A stretch of 64,000 nt of DNA from contig CAZLEF010000019.1 in NCBI GenBank assembly GCA_964558465.1, positions 1 to 64,000 of the forward strand. Reading direction: 5' to 3'. The position numbers were made by a program, and so were the translations under genes. The notes beneath the pieces are model-generated. The model searched no databases and was not told where the DNA came from. It worked only from the letters and a program-made list of their open reading frames with translations. The stretch is from JACJYC01 sp964558465. Lineage in GTDB: Bacteria; Bacteroidota; Bacteroidia; Chitinophagales; Saprospiraceae. Below, piece by piece: positions 8,901-17,500 of this stretch. Positions within the stretch are counted from its first letter, which is position 1. Each line of letters starts with the position of its first letter.

Positions 8901-9436
8901 CTGACTACCCGCATACCCCGTCCGCCGCCGCCGGCTGCCGCTTTGATCATAACCGGGTATCCGATATGCCGGGCTTCTTCCAGCGCGATGTCCGCGTTAA
9001 GAAGGGGCTGACGGCTGTCTTCGATCATGGGGATAGCTACACTTTTGGCCAGCTTTTTGGCGGCTACCTTGTCGCCCAATCGCTCCATGACGGTTGAACG
9101 CGGCCCGACAAACGCGATGCCCTCTTCCTCGCAACGCCGGGCAAACTGCACATTTTCACTCAAAAACCCATATCCCGGGTGGATGGCGTCGACCTGTTTT
9201 TCTTTGGCCAGCCGGATAATGGCTTCAATGTCCAGGTAAGGTTTCAGGGGGTCGTCTTTTTCCCCGATCTGATAGGCCTCGTCCGCTTTGATCTTGTGCT
9301 GGGAATACCGGTCTTCGTAAGTATAAATGGCAATGGTGTGGAGATCCATTTCAGAGGCGGCGCGCATGATGCGAATGGCGATTTCGCCGCGGTTGGCGAT
9401 GAGGATGCGCTGAAAGCGGCGGCTGGTATATTCCAT
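5978..9436 (-). CDS. pyc: pyruvate carboxylase
   Basis: 1152 residues from the ATG at 9436, the normal length for single-chain pyruvate carboxylase. The frame stays open to 9652, but the extra 72 residues cover an intergenic repeat and are not homologous. Domains in order: biotin carboxylase (RRFQRILIANRGEIAIRIM at the start; glycine-rich ATP loop KAAAGGGGRGMR; ATP-grasp EVNPRIQVEHTVTEE), carboxyltransferase/HMGL-like TIM barrel (LYTDTTLRDAHQSLLATR), PYC/OADA tetramerisation domain, and C-terminal biotinyl domain with the biotin lysine in IIEAMKMES. It carboxylates pyruvate to oxaloacetate with ATP and bicarbonate in the cytoplasm and so refills the TCA cycle. The last residues (ELRN) and stop codon are encoded by the 'gaactgagg' repeat. 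Confidence 0.97.
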   Translation of the reverse strand: MEYTSRRFQRILIANRGEIAIRIMRAASEMDLHTIAIYTYEDRYSQHKIKADEAYQIGEKDDPLKPYLDIEAIIRLAKEKQVDAIHPGYGFLSENVQFARRCEEEGIAFVGPRSTVMERLGDKVAAKKLAKSVAIPMIEDSRQPLLNADIALEEARHIGYPVMIKAAAGGGGRGMRVVRNDEELVHEYREARGEAKTAFGDDTVFLEKFIDNPKHIEVQILGDNYGNIVHLYERDCSVQRRFQKVVEIAPCISISKETKEKLYKYALKLCSAVNYNCAGTVEFLVDQEEKIYFIEVNPRIQVEHTVTEEITGIDLVRTQILVAMGYPLSHPTISIHNQTDIKAEGYAIQCRLTTEDPSNDFKPDFGTLVAYRSAAGMGIRLDAGSAYAGARISPYFDSLLVKVTAWGRTLKGASQRLHRALREFRVRGVKTNIGFLLNLLEDETFQSGRATVNFIKNNPGLLALPDWQDRSTKTLRYLAEVIVNGNPDVKYKDKDRVFLEPHVPPVPDPKGEMPKGTRDKLRELGVEAFCHWLKSEKQILYTDTTLRDAHQSLLATRIRTHDMLQAAESFARNHAGDVFSMEIWGGATFDVAYRFLKEDPWDRLRKLREAIPNILFQMLLRGSNAVGYTAYPDNLIIRFIEEAAATGIDLFRIFDSLNWVEAMQVSIRTVRERTSAIAEACLCYTGDILDPSRTKFDLHYYLEMAKRLEGEGAHIIAIKDMAGLLKPLAAELLISRLKDAVSLPIHLHTHDTSSIQSATYLKAVEAGVDVVDVALGALSGLTSQPNFNSVVAMMHGHPRENPVDLKSLNAFSNYWENVRQYYYPFETELKSGTADIYDHEIPGGQYSNLRPQARALGLEDQFEKIKENYKVANELFGDIIKVTPSSKVVGDMAMFMTSNGLTKQDVLERGHTLSFPDSVKAMMRGDLGQIDGGFPKQIQEIILKGEKPYTDKPNAHLEPIDFNLETTLFEEKFGMAPGARDLLSWKLYPKVYREFREHLEHYGDVSKLPTPAFFFGLKPNEEIMVSLSPGKDITVRFLNVSEPDDRGNRMVIFLLNGQTRIISVRDMKIKTQVTPNRKVSGKHDIGAPLQGNLSRILVREGDEVTVNTPLFIIEAMKMESTVTAPYAGKVSKIHLKEKTLVEQDDLVLELRN

Positions 9437-9505
9437 GTTTATATTTTTAATTTGAGGCTGCCGATGGTTAGTTTCAGAACTGCGGTAACCTAATAGTGCA
9501 TTGAG

Positions 9506-9590
9506 CGGTTTGGATAGTTTGGAAGTTTGGTATTGTTTGGCGTTGTTAACCTCCAAACAATACCAAACCGTATCAAACCATTCCAAACTT
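9506..9590. repeat. hairpin of 'ggtttgg / ccaaacc' words between divergent genes
   Basis: The 5' arm words ggtttgga, agtttgg and tgtttgg (9506-9540) face ccaaacaataccaaacc...ccaaactt (9553-9590). The innermost 12 bp (ggtattgtttgg, 9529-9540 / ccaaacaatacc, 9553-9564) pair perfectly. It lies in the 350-bp gap 9437-9786 between the divergent pyc and metalloprotease genes, so it cannot be only a terminator. The rest of the gap holds a probable promoter (9711-9746) and nothing else I can identify. Confidence 0.85.
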
Positions 9591-9710
9591 CCCGATATGT
9601 TTCCACAAAACTTTTGTTCTAACCATGTTATCCGGCAGGGACCATTATGCAAAAAGGGTCTTAATTGGCAAGGCGGGCTCTGGGGCGTAAAAATACAAGA
9701 ATGTCGGCAA

Positions 9711-9746
9711 TTTGGCCCTTAAAAAAATCGAATCATTGTATTTTCG
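9711..9746 (+). promoter_or_regulatory. probable promoter for the M43 metalloprotease
   Basis: TTTG at 9711-9714 and TATTTTCG at 9739-9746 (one mismatch to TAnnTTTG), 24 bp apart, which is slightly long for the consensus. The -7 box lies 40 bp before the ATG at 9787. Confidence 0.4.
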
Positions 9747-9786
9747 CCGCGATTATAATTTCAAAACCATTATAAAAACCAGTAGC

Positions 9787-11442
9787 ATGAAAAAACTTTA
9801 TATTCTTTTTGCTCTGTTTTTCAGTGTAGTCGGAGCCGGTCTTCAAGCACAGCGGGATTGTGGCAGTATGGACCACCTCCAGCAGCAGATCCTGGAAAAT
9901 CCGTTTATTATAGATCAGATGGATCGCATAGAGCTGCATACGCGCAAGTACCTGGAAAGCGGCGGCCATCAGCGCGAAGTGGTGACCATCCCGGTTGTGG
10001 TGAATGTGGTGTACAGAGGCATCGAACAGAATATCAGCGATGCGCAGATTCTCTCGCAAATCGATGTACTGAATGCCGATTTTCGCCGGACAAATTCGGA
10101 CGCCGACGGCATTTGGCCACAGGCAGCCGACACGGAAATCCAGTTCTGCCTGGCCATCTTTGATCCGGACGGCAACCCCACTACCGGCATCAGAAGGCGT
10201 TCTACCACAGTGGGGTCCTTTAATACCAACAACAATGTGAAATTTACCAGCACGGGCGGCCTGGATGCCTGGCCCACTGATCAGTACCTCAATATCTGGG
10301 TTTGTAACCTCGGAGGAGGCCTGCTCGGGTACGCCCAATTCCCGGGCGGCAATCCGGCAACCGATGGCATTGTTTGCGATTATGCTTATTTCGGCACCAT
10401 CGGTACAGCGACCCAACCCTTTCACCTGGGGCGCACAGCCACCCACGAAGTGGGCCATTGGCTGAACCTGCGCCATATCTGGGGAGACGGTGGCTGCGGC
10501 GTCGATGACCAGGTGGCAGATACCCCTTTGGCCGGCGCACCCAATACCACGGGCTCGCCCTGTACTTTCCCCGGACCGAATTCCTGCAATACGGGCGCCG
10601 GCGACCAACCGGACATGTTCCAGAACTATATGGATTACTCTGACGACGCCTGCATGAACCTGTTCACCGCCGGCCAGAAAGCCAGAATGCAAGCTGTATT
10701 GGCGCCCGGCGGGTTTCGGAACAGCCTGCTCGCCTCTCCGGCATGCGGCAGTGATACCGGCGGCGGCGACCCCGACCCGACTTGCGACGACAATATTCAG
10801 AACGGACTTGAGACCGGCGTGGATTGCGGCGGCCCGGATTGTCCACCCTGCGTGGTGTTGGATTGCGGTGAACCAACCGGATTGTCGAGCACCCCGGCGT
10901 TCAGGAACAAAGGCGCCAAACTGCAATGGAATCCCGTAGCCGATGCATTGAACTACTCGGCTGAAATCCGGCAGATCGCGCCTTCCACCGGTCCGGTGAC
11001 CACCTTCACAACGAACAACACCTTCTGGAATATAAACGGACTGACCCAGGGCAATACCTACGAATGGAAAGTCAGGGCCAATTGCGGAGGGACCAATTCC
11101 AGCGATTTTGTAACAGCTACCTTCGTAGCAGGCCAGCCAGGCCGTTACGGCATTCCCGCCCCAGCGATGGAACTGTATCCGAACCCGGCCAACGACCTGC
11201 TGCAGGTACAACTCCATCTTTCAACAGTAACGGATCAGATACAGACATGGAAAACTCCGGCTGTTCAATGGTTGCTTGTGACCGGCGCTGGCGGCGGAAC
11301 GCTGTTGAAAATACAGATTGCCGAAGACCAGGATACCGTGGAAATTGACGTCAAAAACCTGCCTGATGGCTTGTATTTCCTGCGGTTGACGGATGAAAGC
11401 GGGCGGCAGTTGGGAACGGCGCGATTTGTGGTTAGTGAGTGA
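9787..11442 (+). CDS. secreted M43-family zinc metalloprotease with FnIII and T9SS sorting domain
   Basis: 551 residues from the ATG at 9787, chosen because it begins a classic signal peptide (MKKLYILFALFFSVVGAG...AQ). The catalytic domain carries the metzincin signature HEVGHWLNLRHIWGD at about 220-234 (three zinc-binding His and the catalytic Glu), followed by the MDYSDDACMNLF Met-turn region, typical of M43 (pappalysin/cytophagalysin) peptidases. A low-complexity Gly/Asp/Cys linker follows (GGGDPDPTCDDNIQNGLE), then a fibronectin type III domain (about 380-460). The C-terminal sorting domain contains ELYPNPANDLLQVQL and ends DGLYFLRLTDESGRQLGTARF. It should be exported by Sec, carried across the outer membrane by the type IX system and cleaved at the C-terminus. 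It probably degrades extracellular protein. Confidence 0.93.
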   Translation: MKKLYILFALFFSVVGAGLQAQRDCGSMDHLQQQILENPFIIDQMDRIELHTRKYLESGGHQREVVTIPVVVNVVYRGIEQNISDAQILSQIDVLNADFRRTNSDADGIWPQAADTEIQFCLAIFDPDGNPTTGIRRRSTTVGSFNTNNNVKFTSTGGLDAWPTDQYLNIWVCNLGGGLLGYAQFPGGNPATDGIVCDYAYFGTIGTATQPFHLGRTATHEVGHWLNLRHIWGDGGCGVDDQVADTPLAGAPNTTGSPCTFPGPNSCNTGAGDQPDMFQNYMDYSDDACMNLFTAGQKARMQAVLAPGGFRNSLLASPACGSDTGGGDPDPTCDDNIQNGLETGVDCGGPDCPPCVVLDCGEPTGLSSTPAFRNKGAKLQWNPVADALNYSAEIRQIAPSTGPVTTFTTNNTFWNINGLTQGNTYEWKVRANCGGTNSSDFVTATFVAGQPGRYGIPAPAMELYPNPANDLLQVQLHLSTVTDQIQTWKTPAVQWLLVTGAGGGTLLKIQIAEDQDTVEIDVKNLPDGLYFLRLTDESGRQLGTARFVVSE

Positions 11443-11451
11443 CTTGTTTGT

Positions 11452-11522
11452 GAGTTGTAAGTCGTAAGTCGTAAGTCGTAAGTTGGAGGCAGACTTACGA
11501 CTTACGACTAATAGACTTACAA
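11452..11522. repeat. hairpin of 'gtaagtc / gacttac' words
   Basis: The 5' arm gttgtaagtcgtaagtcgtaagtcgtaag (from 11454) faces gacttacgacttacgactaatagacttacaac ending at 11522. It separates the metalloprotease from purA, which run in the same direction, so it may act as a terminator for the former. The word is the same as at 3786-3822. Confidence 0.85.
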
Positions 11523-11540
11523 CTATTAAAGGTATTTTCC

Positions 11541-11548
11541 TACTTTTG
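11541..11548 (+). promoter_or_regulatory. -7 box for purA
   Basis: TACTTTTG matches TAnnTTTG and lies 28 bp before the purA ATG. No clear TTTG is present about 20 bp further upstream, so only the -7 element is supported. Confidence 0.5.
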
Positions 11549-11576
11549 CGTCGGTTTTTCAATACCACGCTAAATT

Positions 11577-12860
11577 ATGGCAATCGACGTATTACTTGGC
11601 CTGCAATGGGGCGATGAGGGAAAAGGAAAAATTGTGGACTATCTGGCGCCGGACTACCACCTGATCGCCAGATTCCAGGGAGGGCCCAATGCGGGACATA
11701 CCCTGAAATTTGGCGGGCAAAAGTTTGTTCTGCATACGATCCCATCCGGCATATTCCGGCAAGACCAGGAAAATCTGATCGGCAACGGCGTGGTGGTGGA
11801 CCCCATTACCATGGTCGAAGAACTGAAAGACCTCAGAGCGGTAAAGGTTGATTATGAAGACCGTTTGTTCATTGCCAGAAAAGCCCACCTGATCCTGCCG
11901 ACCCACCGTTTGCTGGACGCGGCCTCCGAACAAGCCAAAGGAAAGGAGAAAATCGGATCAACCTTGCGCGGCATCGGCCCGACCTATATGGATAAGACTG
12001 GCAGAAACGGCCTTCGGGTAGGAGATCTGGGCGCCGACTTCCGAAGCCGGTACGAGGCCCTGAAGGCCAAACATATGGTTTTGATCCGCTTGTACCCTGA
12101 TATTGACTTTGACCTCCGGCAGGAAGAGGAAAAGTGGTTTGAAGCGCTGGAGGAAGTGCGGAGCCTGAAAATGGTGGACGGAGAATATTTCATCAACCAG
12201 GCGCTTGCAAAAGGTAAACGTGTATTGGCGGAGGGCGCCCAGGGTTCCATGCTGGACATTGATTTTGGGACCTACCCTTTTGTAACCTCCTCCAATACCA
12301 TTACAGCGGGGGTTTGCACCGGGCTTGGGGTAGCCCCATCGGCCATCCGGGAAGTGATCGGCATAACAAAAGCGTACTGCACCCGGGTCGGCAGCGGGCC
12401 TTTTCCTACTGAATTGCACGGACCTGAAGGGGACTTCCTGCGTTCGGAAGGGGCCGAGTTCGGCGCCACCACCGGCCGGCCCAGGCGTTGCGGCTGGATC
12501 GACCTGCCCCAACTGAGGTATACCATTATGCTGAACGGGGTAACCCAACTGGCCATTACCAAAATCGACGTACTCAACCGGCTGGAGACCATTCGATCGG
12601 CTACCCGGTATGAAATCGATGGCGCCGTCACCGACCAATTGCCCTATGACCTCTGTGAAACAGAAGTAAAACCGCTTTATACCGGACACCGGGGCTGGAT
12701 GCAATCCCTGCAGGGGGTGAGCCGGATGGAAGATCTTCCCGTTCTGGCCCGTACCTACCTTGACCACCTGGAACACGAACTGAAGGTTCCCATTACCATG
12801 GTTTCGACCGGACCCGAGCGGGAGCAACTGCTGGTGAAGGAGGGTAAGGATAAAGGTTAA
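11577..12860 (+). CDS. purA: adenylosuccinate synthetase
   Basis: 427 residues, normal length. The N-terminal signature GLQWGDEGKGKIVDYL contains the catalytic Asp and the GTP/IMP-binding loop. The general base His and nearby residues are in GGPNAGHTLKF, and the GTP-binding GSTLRGIGPTYMDK and IMP-binding TSSNTITAG segments are all present, as is the C-terminal STGPEREQ. It catalyses IMP + aspartate + GTP to adenylosuccinate, the first committed step to AMP, in the cytoplasm. No other purine gene is adjacent. The last residues (KEGKDKG) and stop TAA fall within the 'aaggttaaa' repeat that follows. Confidence 0.97.
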   Translation: MAIDVLLGLQWGDEGKGKIVDYLAPDYHLIARFQGGPNAGHTLKFGGQKFVLHTIPSGIFRQDQENLIGNGVVVDPITMVEELKDLRAVKVDYEDRLFIARKAHLILPTHRLLDAASEQAKGKEKIGSTLRGIGPTYMDKTGRNGLRVGDLGADFRSRYEALKAKHMVLIRLYPDIDFDLRQEEEKWFEALEEVRSLKMVDGEYFINQALAKGKRVLAEGAQGSMLDIDFGTYPFVTSSNTITAGVCTGLGVAPSAIREVIGITKAYCTRVGSGPFPTELHGPEGDFLRSEGAEFGATTGRPRRCGWIDLPQLRYTIMLNGVTQLAITKIDVLNRLETIRSATRYEIDGAVTDQLPYDLCETEVKPLYTGHRGWMQSLQGVSRMEDLPVLARTYLDHLEHELKVPITMVSTGPEREQLLVKEGKDKG

Positions 12861-12898
12861 AAGGTTAAAGGACAAAGGTTAAAGGATAAAGGTTAAAG
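12847..12898. repeat. 'aaaggttaaagga' tandem word repeat
   Basis: Direct repeats of ggataaaggttaaa / ggacaaaggttaaa, with the stop codon of purA (12858-12860) inside the first unit. No opposite arm is found, so this locus is tandem only. Confidence 0.8.
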
Positions 12899-12944
12899 GA
12901 GCGGGTTTAAAACAATTGCAAAACATAATAAACGAATGATAACC

Positions 12945-13565
12945 ATGAACAGATTCTGGAACTTTTTTTTGGTTGCGATTTTGGCTGCACTGGCCTTTGC
13001 GACCGGATGTAAAAACGAAGCGGGAGCCGACGGCAACCAGTCGGAAGAAACGAATGTAACGCTTGATTTCGCCGGAGGTACGCCGGAGGAAATGGCAGTG
13101 CCGCTGAAAATCGGCATAGCTCTGAACAAAGGCGCTCTGGCCGGAGAGATTTTGCGGAGCAATTCCAAGGAATCGGTCAGTTTCAATACGGGCGCCAACC
13201 GGCAAATTCCCGGCGCCTACCTGTTCAACCTGGAATTTTTGCGGAAAGCGAATACGGTCAAACTTTCCCTTCCTTTTTTTATGCGGGAGGTCATGCCGGG
13301 TAGTTATCCGTTGGGCTTGCAGCAGGATACCCTGATGATGGCCCCTTCCCTCGAACTGTTGCAGGTCAACACCGAAGGGCAGGAAGTGCAGGTGACCGCA
13401 ACAGGCGGGACCGGAGAAATTACCATCGAGGCATACGACCAGGCAATGGGCGCCGTACGCGGAAAAGCAAATATCGTTTTCGCGAAAATGACCGAATCGG
13501 TTGCCGGGGGAGCGCCGAAAACGCTGGAGAATGTGAAGGTGCAAGCGATTTTTAATAATCAATAA
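12945..13565 (+). CDS. lipoprotein of unknown function
   Basis: 206 residues from the second ATG (12945); the first in-frame ATG (12936) adds only MIT and cannot be excluded. The signal peptide has a lipobox (AFATGC), so it is a periplasmic or outer-membrane lipoprotein. The mature part is beta-rich and has no motif I recognise. The N-terminal segment after Cys is charged and flexible (KNEAGADGNQSEETN), as usual for such anchors. It contains no cysteine besides the lipid-modified one. It stands alone between purA and a non-coding region. Confidence 0.7.
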   Translation: MNRFWNFFLVAILAALAFATGCKNEAGADGNQSEETNVTLDFAGGTPEEMAVPLKIGIALNKGALAGEILRSNSKESVSFNTGANRQIPGAYLFNLEFLRKANTVKLSLPFFMREVMPGSYPLGLQQDTLMMAPSLELLQVNTEGQEVQVTATGGTGEITIEAYDQAMGAVRGKANIVFAKMTESVAGGAPKTLENVKVQAIFNNQ

Positions 13566-13567
13566 TC

Positions 13568-13597
13568 ACCCGTAGGGGCGACCCTTGTGGTCGCCCG
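13568..13597. repeat. GC-rich palindromic element (ggggcgacccttgtggtcgccc)
   Basis: Perfect 8-bp arms gggcgacc (13576-13583) and ggtcgccc (13589-13596), preceded by cccgta, directly after the lipoprotein stop. This resembles a dispersed 'gtaggggcga...tcgccc' extragenic palindrome. A diverged copy appears inside the sigma factor at 22849-22950. It may end lipoprotein transcription. Confidence 0.7.
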
Positions 13598-13648
13598 AAA
13601 CCCTATATTCCGAAATTTGTTTTATATTTGTAATTCACCAAATATTCC

Positions 13649-13765
13649 ATGCAAGTAAAGGAAATTTCCCAATTGGATTTAAATAAGGTATTCAGCTATG
13701 CGGATTACCTCCTATGGGAATTTCAGGAAAGAGTGGAATTAATCAAAGGCAGGTGGTTATTTTAA
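13649..13765 (+). pseudogene. N-terminal remnant of a Uma2/DUF820-type nuclease gene
   Basis: The ATG at 13649 opens 38 codons with the typical start of Uma2-family proteins (FSYADYLLWEFQERVELIKG), followed by RWLF and a stop. The family is normally about 190 residues with a PD-(D/E)XK-like active site in the missing part. A TATATTTG -7 box lies at 13623-13630, so the remnant may still be transcribed. The rest of the gene is absent downstream, so this is decay and not a small gene. Confidence 0.7.
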
Positions 13766-14557
13766 CACGCATATGGCCGCCAAAAGTCATCTTTAACTTT
13801 TTAATTTGCAAAACCTTCAAAAAATAAATTACCTTTGCATCCACTATGAGATAACTCCGGGTTTTCGTGCTTCAGATATTCACTCAGTCATTGGCGCATT
13901 AAAAATCCCATTTCCATTCCAGAGCCCGGTACATATCCAAATCAAACAAATTTAGGCTGGACAAAATGCTGCATTAACGCATTTTGTGTTCGAATGACAT
14001 CCCCTTCTCTACCTCACTGCCCCTGAAACCGGGGCTGATGCTAACCCAAATTAATTGCATAAAAGCAAAGACTTTTAGCTGCATGCCGGTTATTGGCATG
14101 TTTATTGCTCATGTTTATGAACTCTACCCCGTCATAAAAAACAGATCAAGGGAGGCAAAACAAAATTGGTATTTTATGAACCGGCACTACGGTCGTTGAA
14201 TGACCGTGAAATGGTCTCAATGGCGTTTCGAAAGAGGAAGGTAATAGGAAGTACCAGGGTTTTGCAGAGTTTTTGAATTCGTAAGACGACCAAAATCAAG
14301 TTCATGATTCTGCATTTAACGAATGTTCAACATTCAGGCGGCCGCCTCGACTGGTGGTTTGCGGTTTTAGCCGGGTTTGCAAGGCTGACCGGATATTGCG
14401 CTGTACAATCCTTTTCCTTTCCCTTTTCCACGCTGCTTTATTCAGGAATTATTTGGGTGAAAGCCAAAATATATTACACCATTTTATGTGTTAGTCAAAC
14501 CCCCTTTATGCCGAATGGAACACAATGAAAGCCAGTTGCCCATAAATCAAAGTGTTC
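13766..14557. other. about 0.8 kb without a gene
   Basis: No frame longer than about 75 codons with coding character is present. It holds one canonical promoter (13805-13837), a short palindrome gaatgttcaacattc (14322-14336) and several small inverted repeats. It could be a very long leader of the giant gene at 14558, a non-coding RNA or decayed mobile DNA. Confidence 0.5.
13805..13837 (+). promoter_or_regulatory. canonical Bacteroidota promoter without an adjacent gene
   Basis: TTTG (13805-13808), 21-bp spacer, TACCTTTG (13830-13837), followed by cat. This is a full match to the sigma-A consensus. The nearest downstream start codon of a real gene is at 14558, about 715 bp away. Confidence 0.7.
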
Positions 14558-17500
14558 ATGAGGAAAATGTTTACCAACTTCAGAAGGGACAACCGATTTT
14601 TTGTTGCGGTTTTCTTGTTTACGGGTCTGTATGCCCTTTTTGCAAAACATGACCCGAACGCGCCGGCAGGTGGAAAATGGAAAGTGACCGACAAGCTGGA
14701 AAAGGGATTGAAAAAGGCCGATGATCCGGCTTTGACATCCATTGACCTGCACCGGTCCATTGGCGGTTTCGGGCCAATCATCATTTATCCGTCCGAAGGC
14801 ATGTCCATTGCCCTGGATGCCTGTGCCAAAGGCCCTGCGGTCATTTCATTTGAAGTGTCCGCCCTGGATGAATCCGGAGAACCGGTCATCCCGGAAGTGG
14901 GTTCGGCCACGGGGTGGGTGTCTCAACCTCAGGGTGGCGGCAACCGTTATCTGGGTGTTTTCAGACCCGGGGTTCATACCGTCCTGATTACAGCGACCGA
15001 TGCAGCGGGTCAAACCAGGCAGGAAGATTTTACCGTTACCGTTACCCGGCCCGAAGCTCCTGCGACCAACCTGTCCTGTTCCGAACAGGTCAATATCGTA
15101 TTGGACCAGCAGTGCTCGTTTGAATTAGATGCTGCAAACGCCCTGAGCGGCCAGTTGGGATGTCTGGACGAAATGAATTTCACGATCCAGGTGCAGGATG
15201 CGAATCCTGCCAACGGCAATCTGATCGACGGCCCCGGAACCTTCCCGTATCATATTGTTTTTCAACATCCTGCTCCGGTATCCGGCTTTACCGGCCGTTT
15301 CGACCCGTCCAATTGGCTGATTTTTGACACTCCGGCCTCCGTTCAGGCCACTGATTCGACGTTTGCCCTGGTTTCTTTTGGCGCTGACCTGACGGCTGCC
15401 TTCCACGTTTTTCAGGACAGCGGCGATCTGCATTTCCAATATGATTTTTCTGGCGGAAATGTGGTATGCCATGTCCTGTTGCTGGATGAGAACGGCAATC
15501 CTGTTTTCGACGGCGCCAGCATTCCTTCCGATACGATCGATCAGCAGGTGCAACCCGGATGGGCTCTGCTGCTCGCTTTGGACGGCGATGAACTGCTCTT
15601 CGATTTCCCTTCCCAACTCATCTTATCCGATTTTACATTTCATCCTGCCCAGGTGCATATTCCCGGATTTTCCAATTGCTGGGGAACCGTTCTGGCAGAG
15701 GATAATACACCCCCCGAGGTGAACTGCCCGCCTGATATTTCGGCCGTTGAAGTGCCCAAAAATATCCAGTTGCTTTCGGATTCCCTCAGGATTGCGGACC
15801 CGGTCATTCATCCTGCAATTTATTCTTGCCTGACCGAGCTGGCCAACCAGATCCCCGGGCAAAGACATTACCGGCTTTTCAATTTTACCGTTTCCAAACA
15901 AGATATCTATTCCTTTACCTCTACCAGCGCACCCCTGGACGCGACCGGCGCTCTTTTTCAGGGTGATTTTATCCCCTCCGATCCCTGTCAGAACATCCTT
16001 GCCAAAAAAACCGGAATGGCAGGAACCAATTTCAGCCCGCGTATGACCCTGAGTTTACAGCCCGGGCAGGTATATACCCTGTGGACATCCTCACTGCTAC
16101 CCGATACAACCGGTCATTATACCTGGACCATATGGGCAGATCAGGGCGGAAAGATCAACGGGCTGGCAACAATCGAGACCCATTTTACATTTGATCTGCT
16201 TTGTACCGACCTGGACAAAATATTCAATCATGATTCAAGCCATCTGTATACCGGTTTAGCCCAACCGTCCGACAACTGTCAGGCTGTGATCATCGATGTA
16301 TCAGACACTTTGAGTGTGACGGGCGACTGTTCACCGTTTACCCTCGGCAGAACCTACATGGTGAGCGATTCTTCCGGCAATACCGTGACTTGCACCCAAA
16401 ATATTTTTTTCCGCAGGCCAACGCCGGCAGATGTGGTGTTGCCGCCTTTCACAGCCGTCCTGGAATGCGACAGCGGCTTTCCGGTCGATTTAAAAGGTCA
16501 TCCCGCGCCGCAGTCAACCGGCTATCCTTTTGTGGAAACGGCTTTCGGGATTTTCAGCCTCTTGCCCGCTTATTGCAACCTTGGCGCAAGTTATACCGAC
16601 CAGACGCCCATTCACAGTTGCGAGGGGGCCTACAAAATATTGAGACAATGGACGATCCTCGACTGGTGCAATCCCGGAACCAGTTTCCTGTACAATCAGA
16701 TTATTAAAGTAGGCGACTTTACCGGGCCGGTCATTACCTTGCCCGCCCCGGATTACGATTCGGACGGCATTCCCGACCTGCTCAGCTTTTCCACCGGCCC
16801 TTTTGATTGTACGGCTGTTTTTCCTGCGCCGCAAGCTTTTGCCTCCGATGTTTGTTCGGGGGGCGATATCCATCTGTCGGTTGTTCTTGTCCCGGCCGGC
16901 GGGGGTATGCAGGGCATCCGGTATCCCGGAGAAAACGGCTTTTTCACCGGCATCCCGCCGGGATGTCATTCCCTGTTGTTCACGGCAAGGGATGGCTGCG
17001 GCAACGAAAGCCAGGCAGAAATGCCTGTATGGGTGGAAGACAGGGTCGCGCCCGTTGCGATCTGTAATGAGGAAATCCGGGTCTCCTTGAACGAAGACGG
17101 CAACGCTCACCTGGAAGCGGACGATGTAGACGAAGGCAGTTCGGATAATTGCGGCCCCACCCGGATTGAGATCAGGCGTAAATACGACCTTGACCCGGGC
17201 GCCTGTGGGGCAGTCCCCGGTTTTTACTCCCCCTGGGGTTCGCAGGTCGACTTTACCTGTTGTGACGCCGGCAGCCAGGTTTTGATCGAACTCCGGATTT
17301 GGGACGACCGGAACGGCGACGGTATCCCGGGAAATACGATTGAAGCAAGTCCATGCAACAATGATCCACACCTGATCGAAGACAAAAGTTCGACCTGCTG
17401 GGTAATGGTTCCGGTAGAGGATAAACGCGCTCCCGGCTGTACCCCGCCGGCCCCGGTTGTGGTGAACTGTAATGAGTTGCCTTACAATTTTGACATAACC

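Noticed and set aside
9437..9652. 72-residue N-terminal extension of pyruvate carboxylase
   Set aside because: It is translated from an intergenic hairpin. The biotin carboxylase domain starts right after the ATG at 9436.
9733..11217. 494-codon minus-strand frame opposite the M43 protease
   Set aside because: The plus-strand frame has a signal peptide, a zinc motif and a sorting domain; the antisense frame has none.
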